A DNA stretch of 64,000 bases, from NCBI RefSeq assembly GCF_910592395.1, contig NC_088313.1:18990437-19054436 (forward strand), in the 5' to 3' direction. A program made the position numbers and the translations under genes. Below are positions 22,706-34,072 of the stretch, piece after piece (position 1 is the first letter of the stretch; every line of letters starts with the position of its first letter). This stretch comes from Lineus longissimus (taxonomy: Eukaryota > Nemertea > Pilidiophora > Heteronemertea > Lineidae). The notes below the pieces were generated by a model that did no database searches, was not told where the DNA came from, and saw only the letters and a program-made list of their open reading frames with translations.

Positions 22706-24990
22706 ATCATTAACCCCTCTGACCAACGAGGTTTTCTTATTTCGTAAATAATTTACTAGATGCTGAGACATTACCAGACATCTTCGGGAACAATACAAAC
22801 ACTGGTTTTGATAAGATATTCGACTTGATCGGCCTTTTTAGACCATGGGTCTTATGATAACGCTAAAGGGGATAAAGACGAGGCTCTATGGCAGACAGAA
22901 GGTCAGAATATGTGTCCAGTGTATGGCATCAATTTTTCTGTTTACAGGTTGTCCCCCTTGGCAGTCAATCATATGCACTTTGATATCACTCTCTTATACA
23001 GATTTGCTAAACAAATGCAGCCATACTCATTTATTTAGAACGACAAGACCAATGCCATTCCCATGCCTCGCCAGCTCCACATATCCAAACATACACAATA
23101 TTCGGAAATCATATTGAGGGAAAGCTTGTGAAAGATAGCACTGGACCGCTAATGGAAAACCACATGATACATAGAGCTCTCTGTCAAAATCTAATATTGG
23201 GCAATAAAGCCGCGTCTATATTTGCTGGGATGATATTAGGCTAGATGATGGTTTTCATTAATACATTGCACTAGTTTTTTTGCATTTGCCCTCCCTCATG
23301 TGGAAGTGTGTTCTACAACATAGGGTTATTTATCATGATTTTTGTACCAATGTTGAGAAAAATAAGGGGAGACTTTCGGCAGGAATTAGGTGGCCCAGAT
23401 CAGTTTCAAGTCGCAGGACGCATATTCTTGCTTGACGAAGTTTGTTTTATTACTGCGTCAAACCTGACCCAGTTCCCGAACTGTGCTTGTTAGTCCCATG
23501 GTGAGCAAATTAGACTCCCAGGCTCCTTCCTTTAGTCACATCACACGGCAGATGCGGATCTTCACTTCCGTATGACAGAGAAGGGGCTTCATGAAAGTTC
23601 CGTATGACTGAACTTATAACATATCCGCATTCTTTCGGCTTCCCACAAATCATGAGATATTCCCAAGATGCGTAGTAAAACTAACCAGTCGATCAAAATT
23701 CCATCTCTTTACAAGTGATGCTCACAACATTCATCAGAGTTGTTGAGTCAGAAATCGTTTGGCAAGAGCCAACAGTTATGTTTTAAGGAGTACTGAGTGA
23801 CACTTCGTCCATATGCTAATCACTCATTTAACATACATTGTGCCCAGCTTTTTTCACACAGGTCGAAAAGTACACCACAGCGATATGAGTGACTAGTGGT
23901 TTAGAGTACTGGGTTCGAAATAAGGAGGATGTTGGTAACTGCCAACTACACTAAACAAGACTACTTCAGATATGACCACAGCAGTAATAACAGTTTCAAC
24001 TGCATTCCAGCACTCAACCTCACCGCCACACACCCGAGCTCTCACCATTGATTGATAACGATACTAATCAAGATTCATTCATTCTGGCTTTATTAACACG
24101 AGTTCATAGTGGTCTTACTGACTACATATTGATCATGTTCTAGCTGCATGAATGTCATCACGCTATTTTTAGAATCCCTCGAGAGTCCCACGAGCTTGCA
24201 TAATGTTAGATGAGATGATGGCCTTCAAATTAGGCTGAGGCAAAATGTTGGCAAATTCATTTGGTGTTGACTTTGACGTGAGTCAGTGTTCTAGTAAATG
24301 AATGAACAAAAGATTATGCTGTAATCATGTTGCTAATGAAAAGGGGAATGGTATTTTCAGGAAGCTGGAATTGGCCAAAATTGCTGCTTGAGGCCGTTTA
24401 GACCATGTAGCCCCTTCCCCGCTGAAGTGTTAACTTAACTTTCATTGCCAGCTTTGATGGCGTAAAAGCTTTTGTTTCGAAATGTGAGAAGGAAACAATG
24501 TGATAACTGCAACACAGCAAGGTTTGTTTCCCTACCTAAGCCCCAAAAATGAAAATAAACCTACGTGGTGTATGCCTCTTGGAGACTTTTCTTTTGTTGT
24601 CCATACCCATATTTCTGCATTGTATTTCTGCGTCCCTCATTCAAAAGTCCAACACTTTGTTCACTCTGTAATTGAGACCATGTCTTTCCATCCCTCCACA
24701 AATCACACTGCTAGACAAGGGTATCAGATACATAAAGCCCCATCGGATATTTATAGCCGCGAAAATGTCAGTAGCCATCCCCAGATATAGAACTGGACTA
24801 TATTTGGAACATTAAGAGAGTTCCAGCTCCAGGGTTGTGACCAAGGCTTCGGATTTCCAGAGAAATATACCATGTGACAGAAATATGCATTAAAGTGATA
24901 TGGTTATTATATATGGATAGATTCTTGCAAAAGGAGAGAAAAACAAAAGCGCAAAATTGGAGTCTATTTGCGGAACATGATCACACTCAC
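22706..24990. other. Stretch without a supported gene
   Basis: Nothing convincing. A weak tRNA-like word pair (GTGGTTTAGAGTACTGGGTTCGAA, split as box A and box B) occurs at 23890-23920 and may be a SINE relic. Confidence 0.35.
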
Positions 24991-25059
24991 CCACTTCTTG
25001 CAAAATTTCTGTGCTATTTTTAGAAACTCGCGTATTGGATTATTGGGGAACAAATTCGT
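24991..25059 (-). CDS. Candidate 69-nt exon, unknown
   Basis: The acceptor (TCTGTTGCACCCTAG) and donor (GTGG/GTGAGT) are both good and enclose 23 codons in phase 0 to 0, including NNPIREFLKIAQKFCKKW, a likely amphipathic basic helix. An in-frame TAG is formed by the acceptor itself just upstream. The short length makes chance likely. Confidence 0.18.
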
Positions 25060-25420
25060 CTAGGGTGCAACAGATATCGAGTATCTGTCGCAGAAATCTT
25101 ACTTTTTATCTTACTTGTTGAGAAGTACAAAAGTTTTGTACTACTTTCGCATAAGAAATTAGGAAATAAACTAGTGGATGTGAAGAAAAAGAGATCTGAA
25201 GCATAAAACATGCCCACCCAGACAAAAAACAATTTCCAAAACAACTACGGTCATCAACACTGACATCCATCTTTCCCTCCAAATGCACAGATCTTTTCGC
25301 TAATCCTGCGCTAATGCACATCCAGAATAGCCTCAATCAATCCCGATGGTAAGTCGACAATAAAAGCAGTGACCGCCATTTATCAGAACCGTTCTGACAA
25401 GGACAGAATATGAAATGTTA

Positions 25421-25850
25421 CGAATCGATGACATTCAACGGTTGGCTCTGGTCCAGCTGCAGAACTAGAAGGCACCGGTGTGGTGAGCTGACAGTCTGTC
25501 ACACGCATGATATCAAATTGACCAAATCCTTTCTCCATTTTTGGTTCTTGTCATATTTTGAGTTGTTATACCATGTATACTGGTACAAAGCATCACCTAT
25601 TTCTGCATAAGGTTTAAAGTTTTCAATGTGAGTGTCTGAAGACAACTTGTAGATCCATTTGGCTTTGAAGCAAAAGGTCAGTTTCTACTCCCTCAGCCCT
25701 CAAAACAGCCTTATTGTTCAGACGCAGAGACCACCACTTGTCAAGACCAAGCTGACAAAGCCAGAATGTGTATAGAATCGCTGACATTCTGGGTTGGCTC
25801 TGGTCCAGCAGCCATTAGTGTGCTGAATATCAAGAACTCGTCAACCCTTT
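25421..25850. repeat. Diverged direct repeat, period about 350 bp
   Basis: The words around GGTTGGCTCTGGTCCAGC at 25440 recur at 25792, preceded in both copies by GAATCG.TGACATTC and followed by similar pyrimidine-rich text. This looks like an old tandem duplication of noncoding DNA. Confidence 0.6.
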
Positions 25851-26042
25851 TCTCGTGTTTCATTCGTTTACACTCACAACTCAGTTCAGCTCAAATCAAA
25901 CAGTTCATTCATTATCAGTGTAAGACTCACAACCCTCATTTGAGTCTTCGTTGACCATGTAGTAGCAGGGTTTGGGGTCACCAAGTCCTGATACAGTTCG
26001 GGTGTCTATCATAGACCCTCCATCAACCACACAAAAATTCAG

Positions 26043-26266
26043 CCTTGTGTGAAATAAAAATTCGCTCTATTTCATACAAGGTTCAGATCGCCATAGCCCA
26101 GCTATGAGACCGGAAGAAAATCTCCACCCTTAAGTGAAAGCCTTGGTGGTTCAACGGTTAGAACGCTGGACTTTCGGTCTGGTGGTCACGGGTTCGACTC
26201 CCCGTGAATCCACTACATTTCTCTCTTTTTTGCTCTTCATTGTTTTGTTATTTATTTATTCATGTA
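26043..26266 (+). mobile_element. tRNA-derived SINE, copy A
   Basis: Shares about 205 bp with copy B. From left to right: a hairpin (CCTTGTGTGAAAT / TTTCATACAAGG), a leader containing GGTTCAGATCGCCATAGC, a tRNA-like core (26140-26212) with box A TGGTTCAACGG (26147-26157) and box B GGTTCGACTCC (26191-26201), then a T-rich tail (CTCTCTTTTTTGCTC) that would serve as a polymerase III stop. The anticodon position reads TTC (Glu). Having about 95 bp of leader before the tRNA core is unusual for a SINE. Confidence 0.75.
26140..26212 (+). pseudogene. tRNA-Glu-like core of SINE A
   Basis: Seventy-three nucleotides with recognisable D, anticodon and T arms. The anticodon stem pairs (CTGGA / TCTGG with wobbles) around a seven-base loop with TTC at the anticodon position. 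The T arm has an extra base in its loop and the acceptor stem does not pair, so it is not a functional tRNA gene; it is the promoter region of the SINE. Confidence 0.6.
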
Positions 26267-27651
26267 CACATTATCATCCCATTTTTTGGTCCATCCCGGC
26301 GTGCGATTCCCCCATAATTGACCAGAAGCCCCACCGCTTCAGCCACCAGACCCGGTACTAATGGGAAGCACTCACCGCCCGGAAATTCAACACCAATTAC
26401 CCAGGGGTTAAGATTTGTTATACTGGTAGCCATGGAAACATGAAATTCCTCAACAGGCTATGGTACGGTGGTGAAGCTGATGAAATTGAGCTGATATTAA
26501 GTGACCATGCTGGATTGTAAGACCATGAATTGATGGCGTGGCACTTAAGTTAGAAAACTGATCAGCGGAGGGATTTTCAATTGACTTCCGTGGCAATAGC
26601 AATGAAGAGTTATGTCGGGTATCCGGCAGGTTACTAGTGCACTAGTAATGATGTGGCGGTTGATTAAAGTTCAGGGAGATATCGGATCGAAAGCCGTGGT
26701 GATGAGGTATGTAGTATAAAGTCATCAAATTAACTATTATTCTGTAATCTACAGTGAGGGGCTTAGCTACATGGTTGAGTGATGCGTTCAGTGATTCAGT
26801 GTCACTAGTGTGTAGAAGCTTCCCGATTCTCCTCACTTTCATCTACCGACTGCCGGCTAGCCTTTGAGCGAAATGGGAAGCCGAGTTTCATAAAGCCTTC
26901 CTCCGCCAATGAATAACCTCTCCTTCATCAAATTCAATCATTTGTCATGTCCTCTTCATGGCTACGAGTAACTGGATACCTTGTGGCTCCACACGAAATG
27001 ATGGGAATTTCTGAGTAGATTGGAACCTTAAAGGTATAGACTACCGGCCCACGGGCGTGTGGAAACCACCTTGAACCACTAATCCAATCCCCATCTACAG
27101 GTTGAACAGCATGCTGAAGACAGATTCACTTGGCCAGGATTCCGGGCGCCTGTTACCATGATGCAATGCAACCAAATGCAACTGTGACAGCAAACGGTCT
27201 TGTGAACGCTGGGAAGGCGAAGAAGACTAATAATGAAACGACTAATCTATGTTTTGCGATGGCAATCAAAAGAGAAACCTTGCTATCAATCAGGTTGTCA
27301 AAAGGAACAGTTAAGGACCCAAGCTTAGCGGCAGATTACTGTTGACTATTCGATGTAACAGTCCGTGTTCCAGATCGTAGCCTCCTCAGCTCAATGTATA
27401 GTCTGCCTGGAAGTGTAAAGATCGATAAGACAATAAATGTTGTCCTGTTTTGAGCGGTTGACCATGAAATATCTATTAATGGTGGCATTACATGTATCTG
27501 AGGCAATATCGATTCTCAAGAAATTTAATTCAAAAAATCAATTCAAAATGGGAAAACGGAATATTGGAAATTTTCCATTTCTTCTGTTATAAATAGTGCA
27601 TCACAGGACTGAACCTCTGGACACTTGAAGCTTAATCTATTGGAATTGGAA
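26267..27651. other. Stretch without a supported gene
   Basis: Lies between the two SINE copies. I see no gene with splice signals. A plus frame at 27130-27345 is open but unremarkable. Confidence 0.35.
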
Positions 27652-27652
27652 G

Positions 27653-27886
27653 AATAAAAATTCGCTCTATTTCACACAAGGTTCAGATCGCCATAGCCTG
27701 GCTATGAGACCGGAAGAAAATCTCCACTCTAACGTGGTTCAACGGTTTGATTGCTGGACTTTCGATCTGGTGGTCACGAGTTCGACTCCCCGTGAATCCA
27801 CTACATTTCTCTCTTTTTTGCTCTTCATTTTTTTGTTATTTATTCATTCATGTACCTATTATTATCATCATCATTATCATTATCAT
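27653..27886 (+). mobile_element. tRNA-derived SINE, copy B, with simple-repeat tail
   Basis: Matches copy A exactly 1600 bp downstream across leader, tRNA-like core (about 27735-27800) and T-rich tail. The left arm of the 5' hairpin is missing, box B reads GAGTTCGACTCC (one base off), and the tail runs into an ATT/ATC trinucleotide tract (27856-27886). The long plus-strand frame beginning here is a composite of SINE and pyrimidine-rich sequence, not a gene. Confidence 0.75.
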
Positions 27887-29890
27887 CTTGAAAAAAACCC
27901 CTGAACCCGAACTTGACAAACTCGGAAGGCCATTTTCTCGTTCTTCTTTCCATCTCTCGCTCTCCTTTCTATATCACACTACACTCTCCTTTTTATGCTT
28001 CAGTCCGAAATTGCACTCCTTAGGGCCTTCATCAAAGTATGAAACTTCTTCAGCTAGACGACACACAACCACTGGCTTTGGTAGTTATTTCAACACAAAT
28101 GCTACGAGTTGCTCTGCCTCATGGTTCTCGCTCGCTCTCCACTCGAATACCCGATCAGTGCCACCATCAGCTAAACATATTTACTTTCCATTCAGTGGAG
28201 AATGCTTGGCTTCCATAAATAAGATGTCAGTCATATTATTAGGGTAAACACTTCTGGGTCCAAGTGAGAGAAATCAGTGAAAAGTGCCCTCCTTGGGCAA
28301 AGTGCATCATGTAGTTATTAGCATTATCGTTGGTTGATATTCGACTTCGCTGAAATCCACAAAATTATCTTGGCGATCCTCGAAATTGGTGAATGTTCAT
28401 TCTTTGTCGGTGTAAAGTATAATTTAAACAGTTGAAGAGGACATTGCAAGAACATGGCTCAAGATGATGGGCAAAAACCCCTACAATTAGGCTTATGGAA
28501 AATGCATTGGGCCAGCAAAGTTTAATGATGTGTACTGCCCTTTTAGGTGTGCAAACCTTTATCATATTCACACAAGACCAGGACAAGTATCACCATTTCA
28601 ACTTTCTCAAAGAAATGTTCACAGTTTCCATTACCACAAACTTTCTAATTAGAAGTGGCTATGAATAAAATATAACTTAAAAAGCAGTTGAACCAAGATT
28701 AGAGCTTTTAGCATGGCTGAAAGTGCCAATAGCCATGCCAATAAAAGAAAGGTATCCTTTTTGGAAAGAGAACAACAGAGGAGAACTGGTGTTGCCATCT
28801 GAAGAAAAACTAGGCAACTAATATAGGGCTGAAGAGAAGTCTATCTAATGTCATCAATTTGATGGACAGGAGCATGGCACAGCGGCTTAGATACGGGACT
28901 GATGTTGGGAATATTCTTACTTACCTGAAAATAAAAAGCAACAATATGGTCAGAATACGAATAACATTTACTGTTAATTAGTTAAAAGTCGATCAAAATA
29001 TAAGCATTTAATTCATGCACACATTCATTCTCTGCAACATATAAAATGTGTACGATAATCAATTATAGTCCCATGTTTCATTATGAAATGTGAATTTGTC
29101 ATTACTGTTGCATGACGCTGTGTATCCTGGAGATATGGAGTCCAACACAATAGTGTAATTCAGCCTTGATTTATTCATCAGTTCAATGTCCTGATGGTCG
29201 TGGCATGAAATCATGAAAAAGGTTTGTTTGGAATGAGGAAAGGGGAAGACAACGTGCCCTTAGTGATTTTTAGAATCATGACAAAATAGACCATGAAGAA
29301 AAATTCCTCAGATACTCCAAAACTGGTATAATTGCTGTGTTTGGAGCGAATTGGCCGGCGGGAAAGTTGGAAAGCTGACACATGATTGCCCACAACCTAA
29401 AGGCGTTAAGAAGGCGCCCCTCAAGGTCAATATGCCGAGAGAAATCAATAAGCGGTCAAGACGACTGGTTTTGTCCAGCGCAGCTGCAATCAACCATGCG
29501 GCAGCACGTCAAGGCCCAGAAGCAAATCAGGAAAAACATTGAGATCAGGAAGGGAACAACAGTGGGAGACGTGATTGATCCGGGTATGAGAGCATGCGCG
29601 CCTCTTGGGCACGTTCGTGCCAGTGAAATGTGATGGTACATTGGAACCATGCACGACCACTGCCAATCATTTGTGACATTCAATCAGAAGCAATAGTTTT
29701 TATTTCTGTACTAGTATACTGTGATATTCAAAAACGTGAAGATTTAGCAGTTTACCGTAGAGATAAGAACTTAGAGCACCATTGGGGATGAAATATTCTG
29801 TTCTTGATATAAAGTGAGGTGTCGCGGCAAAATGTTGTCATGTGGTAAAAATTCGAGTTAGGTACTAGGCAGTTGAAGGTTAAGCAGGCC
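27887..29890. other. Stretch without a supported gene
   Basis: Positions 27900-28240 are pyrimidine-rich on the plus strand, which keeps one frame open without implying coding. A recursive-splice-like signal is annotated separately at 28916-28950. The overlapping frames at 29351-29633 sit on GC-richer DNA but show no splice borders. Confidence 0.35.
28916..28950 (-). promoter_or_regulatory. Possible recursive (ratchet) splice site
   Basis: On the minus strand TTGTTGCTTTTTATTTTCAG is followed directly by GTAAGTAAG: an excellent acceptor fused to an excellent donor with no exon between. This is the defining layout of zero-nucleotide exons used to remove very long introns stepwise. Alternatively an acceptor ending in AACAG some 45 nt upstream would make a short exon. 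Confidence 0.4.
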
Positions 29891-29899
29891 AACACTTAC

Positions 29900-30044
29900 C
29901 TGCCTGCTTGATGGGTAATTTGCTAGTGGGGTATAGAACAGGAAGTTTTTCATATTTTGATTAACAGACATCGATGCAATATCCAATATGTACCCTATCA
30001 TGATGTTATATGATATCAGCAAAAACATGTTATTCTTATTGGAA
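29900..30044 (-). CDS. Candidate internal exon, unknown hydrophobic segment
   Basis: The acceptor (TTCACCTTCGTACCTTGCAG) and donor (CAG/GTAAGT) are both near perfect. The 145 nt between them have a single open frame (one base plus 48 codons), rich in Met/Ile/Leu/Asn (NNMFLLISYNIMIGYILDI) and ending NYPSSRQ. The AT-rich, Met-rich product argues against a conserved protein, so a noncoding or alternative exon is as likely. Phase 2 to 0. Confidence 0.3.
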
Positions 30045-32129
30045 CTGCAAGGTACGAAGGTGAAGGTCAGCCGTAACAGACAGCGAGAAAAAGGACACCG
30101 AGCTAAAGCTGCAGGATATTGAGTAAAAGGAAATACAAATGAAGCATAAGCCAGGCAAATAGGTTTGTAAGCCAGGCAAATAGTTGTGTCACCTGACGCA
30201 GCTGAGAGACTTTGCCGGAAGATCTGATATAAGCAAGTCTAGATCGTGATAAAACACACCAGACTTGGCAGCCCTTTTACGTATGGGCTTCCTAGCAAAT
30301 GAATAACATCACCAAGTCAATTTAGGATAATAAATGGACTACCCTGATGTGGACAAGGGTTGAGGCTATGATACAGAGCCGCCATTCTACGGGCAGTTAG
30401 CCCTATTTTAGCATGAACAGTATCTATCTAACCTGTATCAATATTTTATTGGGATGAGCTGTGTTGATCCTCGAAACGCGGAACACCACTTCGCCAAATG
30501 GACGAATGCATTTTATAGAGCTTCATTAGTAAGAATGCAATCCCAACTGGCCTATCAATTATTTACGGGGTCTTCCCAGTGGAATAGTTGGCTACTAATT
30601 GATGTAGGAGTTTAAGTTATACTCCGGCGGCACAATGCTGTTAGGCACTTGGTTGTGAATAAGTGATGAATCTGTGCAAAACTGAACAGACCACTCATCT
30701 TTTACCTCCAACTTCTTCCCACCCCTTTACTACGGGAGGTTCTACGACGTTTTCATATTCCATTTGGCTTTCTAAGGCATCATTCATGGCATGACCCAAT
30801 GCCATGCCTAGCGACATGCACTAACCTGCGCATGCACTGTGCCATGACGTCAAGCTGCTTGGACCTAAAAGCGAATAGCATGATCGACACACCGGACCAA
30901 AATATTTGTCTATCCTAGCAAGTACAGATCAGATTACATGTTAAACAGAAACATCAAATGAATGCTGGGCTGACTGGATACTCCGACCACTACAACTTAC
31001 AATCCTTGTCATATCATCAACCACCGTAGCCTACGCATAATCAATAACTTTTGCTAATAATTGAAAACTTCTTACGAGGTACCTTGTATACAATGTATCA
31101 TATGGGCATCAAAGGGTCAATATGATCTATCACGTTCCTCCCCAGGCTGATTGAAAATACTAATTATTCTTTGCTGGTTTAGGCAAAAATCTGTACACAG
31201 GAGACCAGATTAAGTAAACAGCTTTGCAATTTCCGGTTCTCAGATAAAAAAGTTTAAACACGGACCTTGAAATTGAATTGAATTTGATGAAGTCTAAAAA
31301 TTGCTTGAGCGGCTCGTGAAATGAAGCAAACATTTCATTCATGGCACGTCGATGGTAAACATCGCATCTAATTTAAAATTTTGTATTTCAGCCATTAAAT
31401 GATGCGCTGCGTTCGCTGACTCAATTTAAAGATATGCAGCCGATGATAAATTGATCCGTATGACAACAATATATCACTAACTTTTAGAAAATTGGAAAGT
31501 TTCAGCAAACTCATGGATATTTATGTTGTTTGATTGAGCAGTTGTATTGGTGTCACTACCACAGATATCACCACAAATGCAAATAATCAACTACAGAATG
31601 TACTTCGGCAATGTTTGTCTCTAATAAGCAGTTCGACACATGCAAACTATATGTATGTCCATGAATCACACCTTTAAACTTATCTTCTTTTCATCACCAG
31701 GGACATGAGATCAGGCAAAGCGTTCGTCATTTCAAAATCTTAAAATCAAATTGAGCTCGATATCGAATCTACGGATCAGAAATATTGCGATATGATATTT
31801 CACTACCGATTGGGAGCAAGGAGTGACACGTTTCTAAATTGATCACGACCTGGTTACATCCGCAGGGATCGTCGATAACTCGATGTAAATCTTTGATGAT
31901 TTGGTAAGAAATTGAGAGATATTTCCATCCTGAAACGAATACTTTCCGTTTAGCTTTCGTGATCAGATAGCTTCGTCGGCAAAAAGATCGGGATTGCAGC
32001 TTGTGATTTGGCACAGCTGTGCATAGGGTAAATATTTCAACATGGGCTTCAATCAGCAGCTGACATTAGTTATCAATGGTTTGAGAAGAACTCAGTGTCA
32101 GAGTACAAAGTAGTGCTATGATCGTTGAT
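30045..32129. other. Stretch without a supported gene
   Basis: No gene seen. Contains a two-copy direct repeat of AAGCCAGGCAAATAG at 30148 and 30169. Confidence 0.4.
30148..30183. repeat. Two-copy tandem repeat, 21-bp period
   Basis: AAGCCAGGCAAATAG occurs at 30148-30162 and 30169-30183, with a variable 6-bp spacer. Confidence 0.8.
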
Positions 32130-32275
32130 CGAACTTAACATCAGCGACTGTCACATCGGAGGTTGCGGGTTCGACTCGACCTGGTCGGCCTCATGCGTGA
32201 GAGACGCCGACTTTCTCTCTCTCTCACAGTCTAGTTTCTTCCGTGGTCTTCGGTTTACCCTACATTACATTACAA
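32130..32275 (+). mobile_element. tRNA-derived SINE fragment
   Basis: The text AGCGACTGTCACATCGG followed by GGTTGCGGGTTCGACTC resembles the anticodon arm (GTC, Asp) and box B of a tRNA. Downstream comes a (CT)n tract (32213-32226) and then AGTTTCTTCCGTGGTCTTC, CGGTTTACCC, the kind of pyrimidine-rich body found in many tRNA-derived SINEs of marine animals. Box A is decayed. Confidence 0.55.
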
Positions 32276-32573
32276 ATCACCTATATTGTTTATAGAGCTG
32301 ATGAAGCCCTAGTTGACACTCTCAATTCAAAGTTCTCTACTTTCAGTTCTTTTCGTTAATTCTAAGATTTTCCCCCCTCTCGAGTTCGTGAAATCTGGCG
32401 AAAGCGGGAAACCACATGATTTTCACAGTGATTGGATAAATTTCGATCTAATTTATAGGCTCTGAAATTAGTGACCATAAAACCTGTGAAAGCAGGAAAC
32501 TGCGGCGGTTTTGTACTGCAGTGGAATCGGTTGGTGAGAATACATCAGATGCAAACTACTTTAAAACATATAA

Positions 32574-32879
32574 CTTTCGCCAACTTTCTGTGATATTTGT
32601 TCACCTACCTTTTCTCATGACAGCCGCCACTGGCACATTCCCCATCAGCTTAGAAAGCAGATTGTCCATTTTAGCCGTTCACCTGTTACAGTCACAGAAA
32701 GAAATACGAACACAGACTATCGTCGCTGCTGCCACAGAAATCCCAAAGCAGGAACAAAAGCAGCCAGTGAATGTCCATCGACTTGCACACACCAACTGAA
32801 CCACAAGTGCAACCCAAACTGCAAACTGCAAAACCCTAGAGATATCTTTAATTCGAGGTTGCTACATGTAACTCTTTAA
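32574..32879 (+). CDS. Weak Cys-rich open frame
   Basis: A 101-codon plus frame without ATG. Inside it a strong acceptor (CTACCTTTTCTCATGACAG, ending near 32624) would start an exon of about 84 codons whose second half carries eight Cys/His-rich positions (RRCCHRNP, then SECPSTCTHQLNHKCNPNC). A second frame over the same bases (to 32799) is also open, so the frame choice is uncertain. No known Cys spacing recognised. Confidence 0.2.
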   Translation, partial: LSPTFCDICSPTFSHDSRHWHIPHQLRKQIVHFSRSPVTVTERNTNTDYRRCCHRNPKAGTKAASECPSTCTHQLNHKCNPNCKLQNPRDIFNSRLLHVTL

Positions 32880-33859
32880 TGTGAAACCATGTTAAATCGC
32901 CGATGTTATGCCATGAAACATATATGCCACATTAGCAGAGCGCCGAGTGTGAAATCCCATGACCGGGACAGTTAGACATGGAGCTTTTACATTAATGTCC
33001 TGCTCAGGCTCAGCTGAACCTCGTTAATAAGACCATCAATATCGGCCGTTATAAAGTGGACATCATAACTTGTGGGCAGTTTATGCTGGGACGTATGAAA
33101 TTAAAACATTAGTTTTCTAGTATGGGCAAGAAATGGCAATGGTTGCCATACCACACAATTGTGTTTTTTATTCGAGGTTTTATTGCGTGATTTATAAGTT
33201 GTTGAAAACTGTAAATGGGAGATTATTTCCGTTGGTTGGATAATGGAGTAGTATAATCAATATTCCTCATCAGGTTTTAATAAACCTGCTTGAAATTTAT
33301 GAATATGGTTGCACGGAAAATAACAGGTTTTTATCGATCAACCATAAAGGACAAGGAAACACTACTCTGAGATTCTCACAGCAAACTACATGTACCACCG
33401 TTCAGAGTTTCTAAAAGAAAGTCTGGTACCGGGGTTCTCCAGCCCTTGTACATGCATGGGAATTTCATACTTACAAAAGGTATTACGTACTGGAAACTAA
33501 CGTTCCATCGCAGCTTGCATATGGTTTCATTCAATGGTCAGCATATTGAACAAGTGTTATAAATTCCATTACTGCTTTCTAAGGGCGATGGAATAAAACG
33601 TGTTTTGCTGGAGGCAGCACATGTTCTCATCGCTACAAAAGCTGTTCGTACTCAAAGTGGGGAACGGGAAAGCTATTACTATTAGCACTAACTATATTTC
33701 CTTTCAAAGCTGCGTCCATTGATATCAGGGTTTGTATGAACATTGTACCTTACTTTGTTGAAAGTAATACTCTCAACATCCAGCCAGTGTTCCATGGTTT
33801 GTGGCCATGGAATTGGAGGATAGTACTGCATGACTATGGCCTTTACGACTGCCACTCAC
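32880..33859. other. Stretch without a supported gene
   Basis: No gene seen; AT-rich, with a donor-like TTTT/GTAAGT on the minus strand near 33470. Confidence 0.4.
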
Positions 33860-34072
33860 TGATGAACTGATCGGCGACTTCAAGGATGGCAGACACAACA
33901 TTTTCTCTGGGCTCATTCCTAAACGAAATGTGCACACATCTTTGCATGATGAGGTATGGCGACAACGGTGTCAACAGAGGCATTACAAAGTCAACATGAT
34001 GCCGCAGGCAAATTTTGCAACCCCTTCGAATGACAAATTGACTGGGATATTCCGTTGTGTCATTATCATGCA
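33860..34072 (-). CDS. Candidate internal exon, unknown protein
   Basis: The best-looking isolated exon. The acceptor is TTTTCTGACATTTGGC followed by ATAATTCAG, the donor ATCA/GTGAGT. The 213 nt between read as two bases, 70 codons and one base (phase 1 to 1), with GC well above the flanks. The product begins HDNDTTEYPSQFVIRRGC, has CKICLRHH in the middle and ends ENVVSAILEVADQFI, which looks like a helix. If the donor is ignored the frame stops five codons later. No family recognised. Confidence 0.4.

Noticed and set aside
23880-23925. tRNA-like box A/box B pair
   Set aside because: The two words lie too close together and no arms can be drawn; noted only as a possible SINE relic.
26140-26212. 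Functional tRNA-Glu gene
   Set aside because: The acceptor stem does not pair and the T loop has an extra base; the same sequence recurs in a second repeat copy, so it is a SINE core.
27747-28247. 166-codon plus-strand open frame
   Set aside because: It starts inside the SINE, passes through an ATT/ATC tract and continues over pyrimidine-rich DNA, which lacks stops by composition. No splice or start context.
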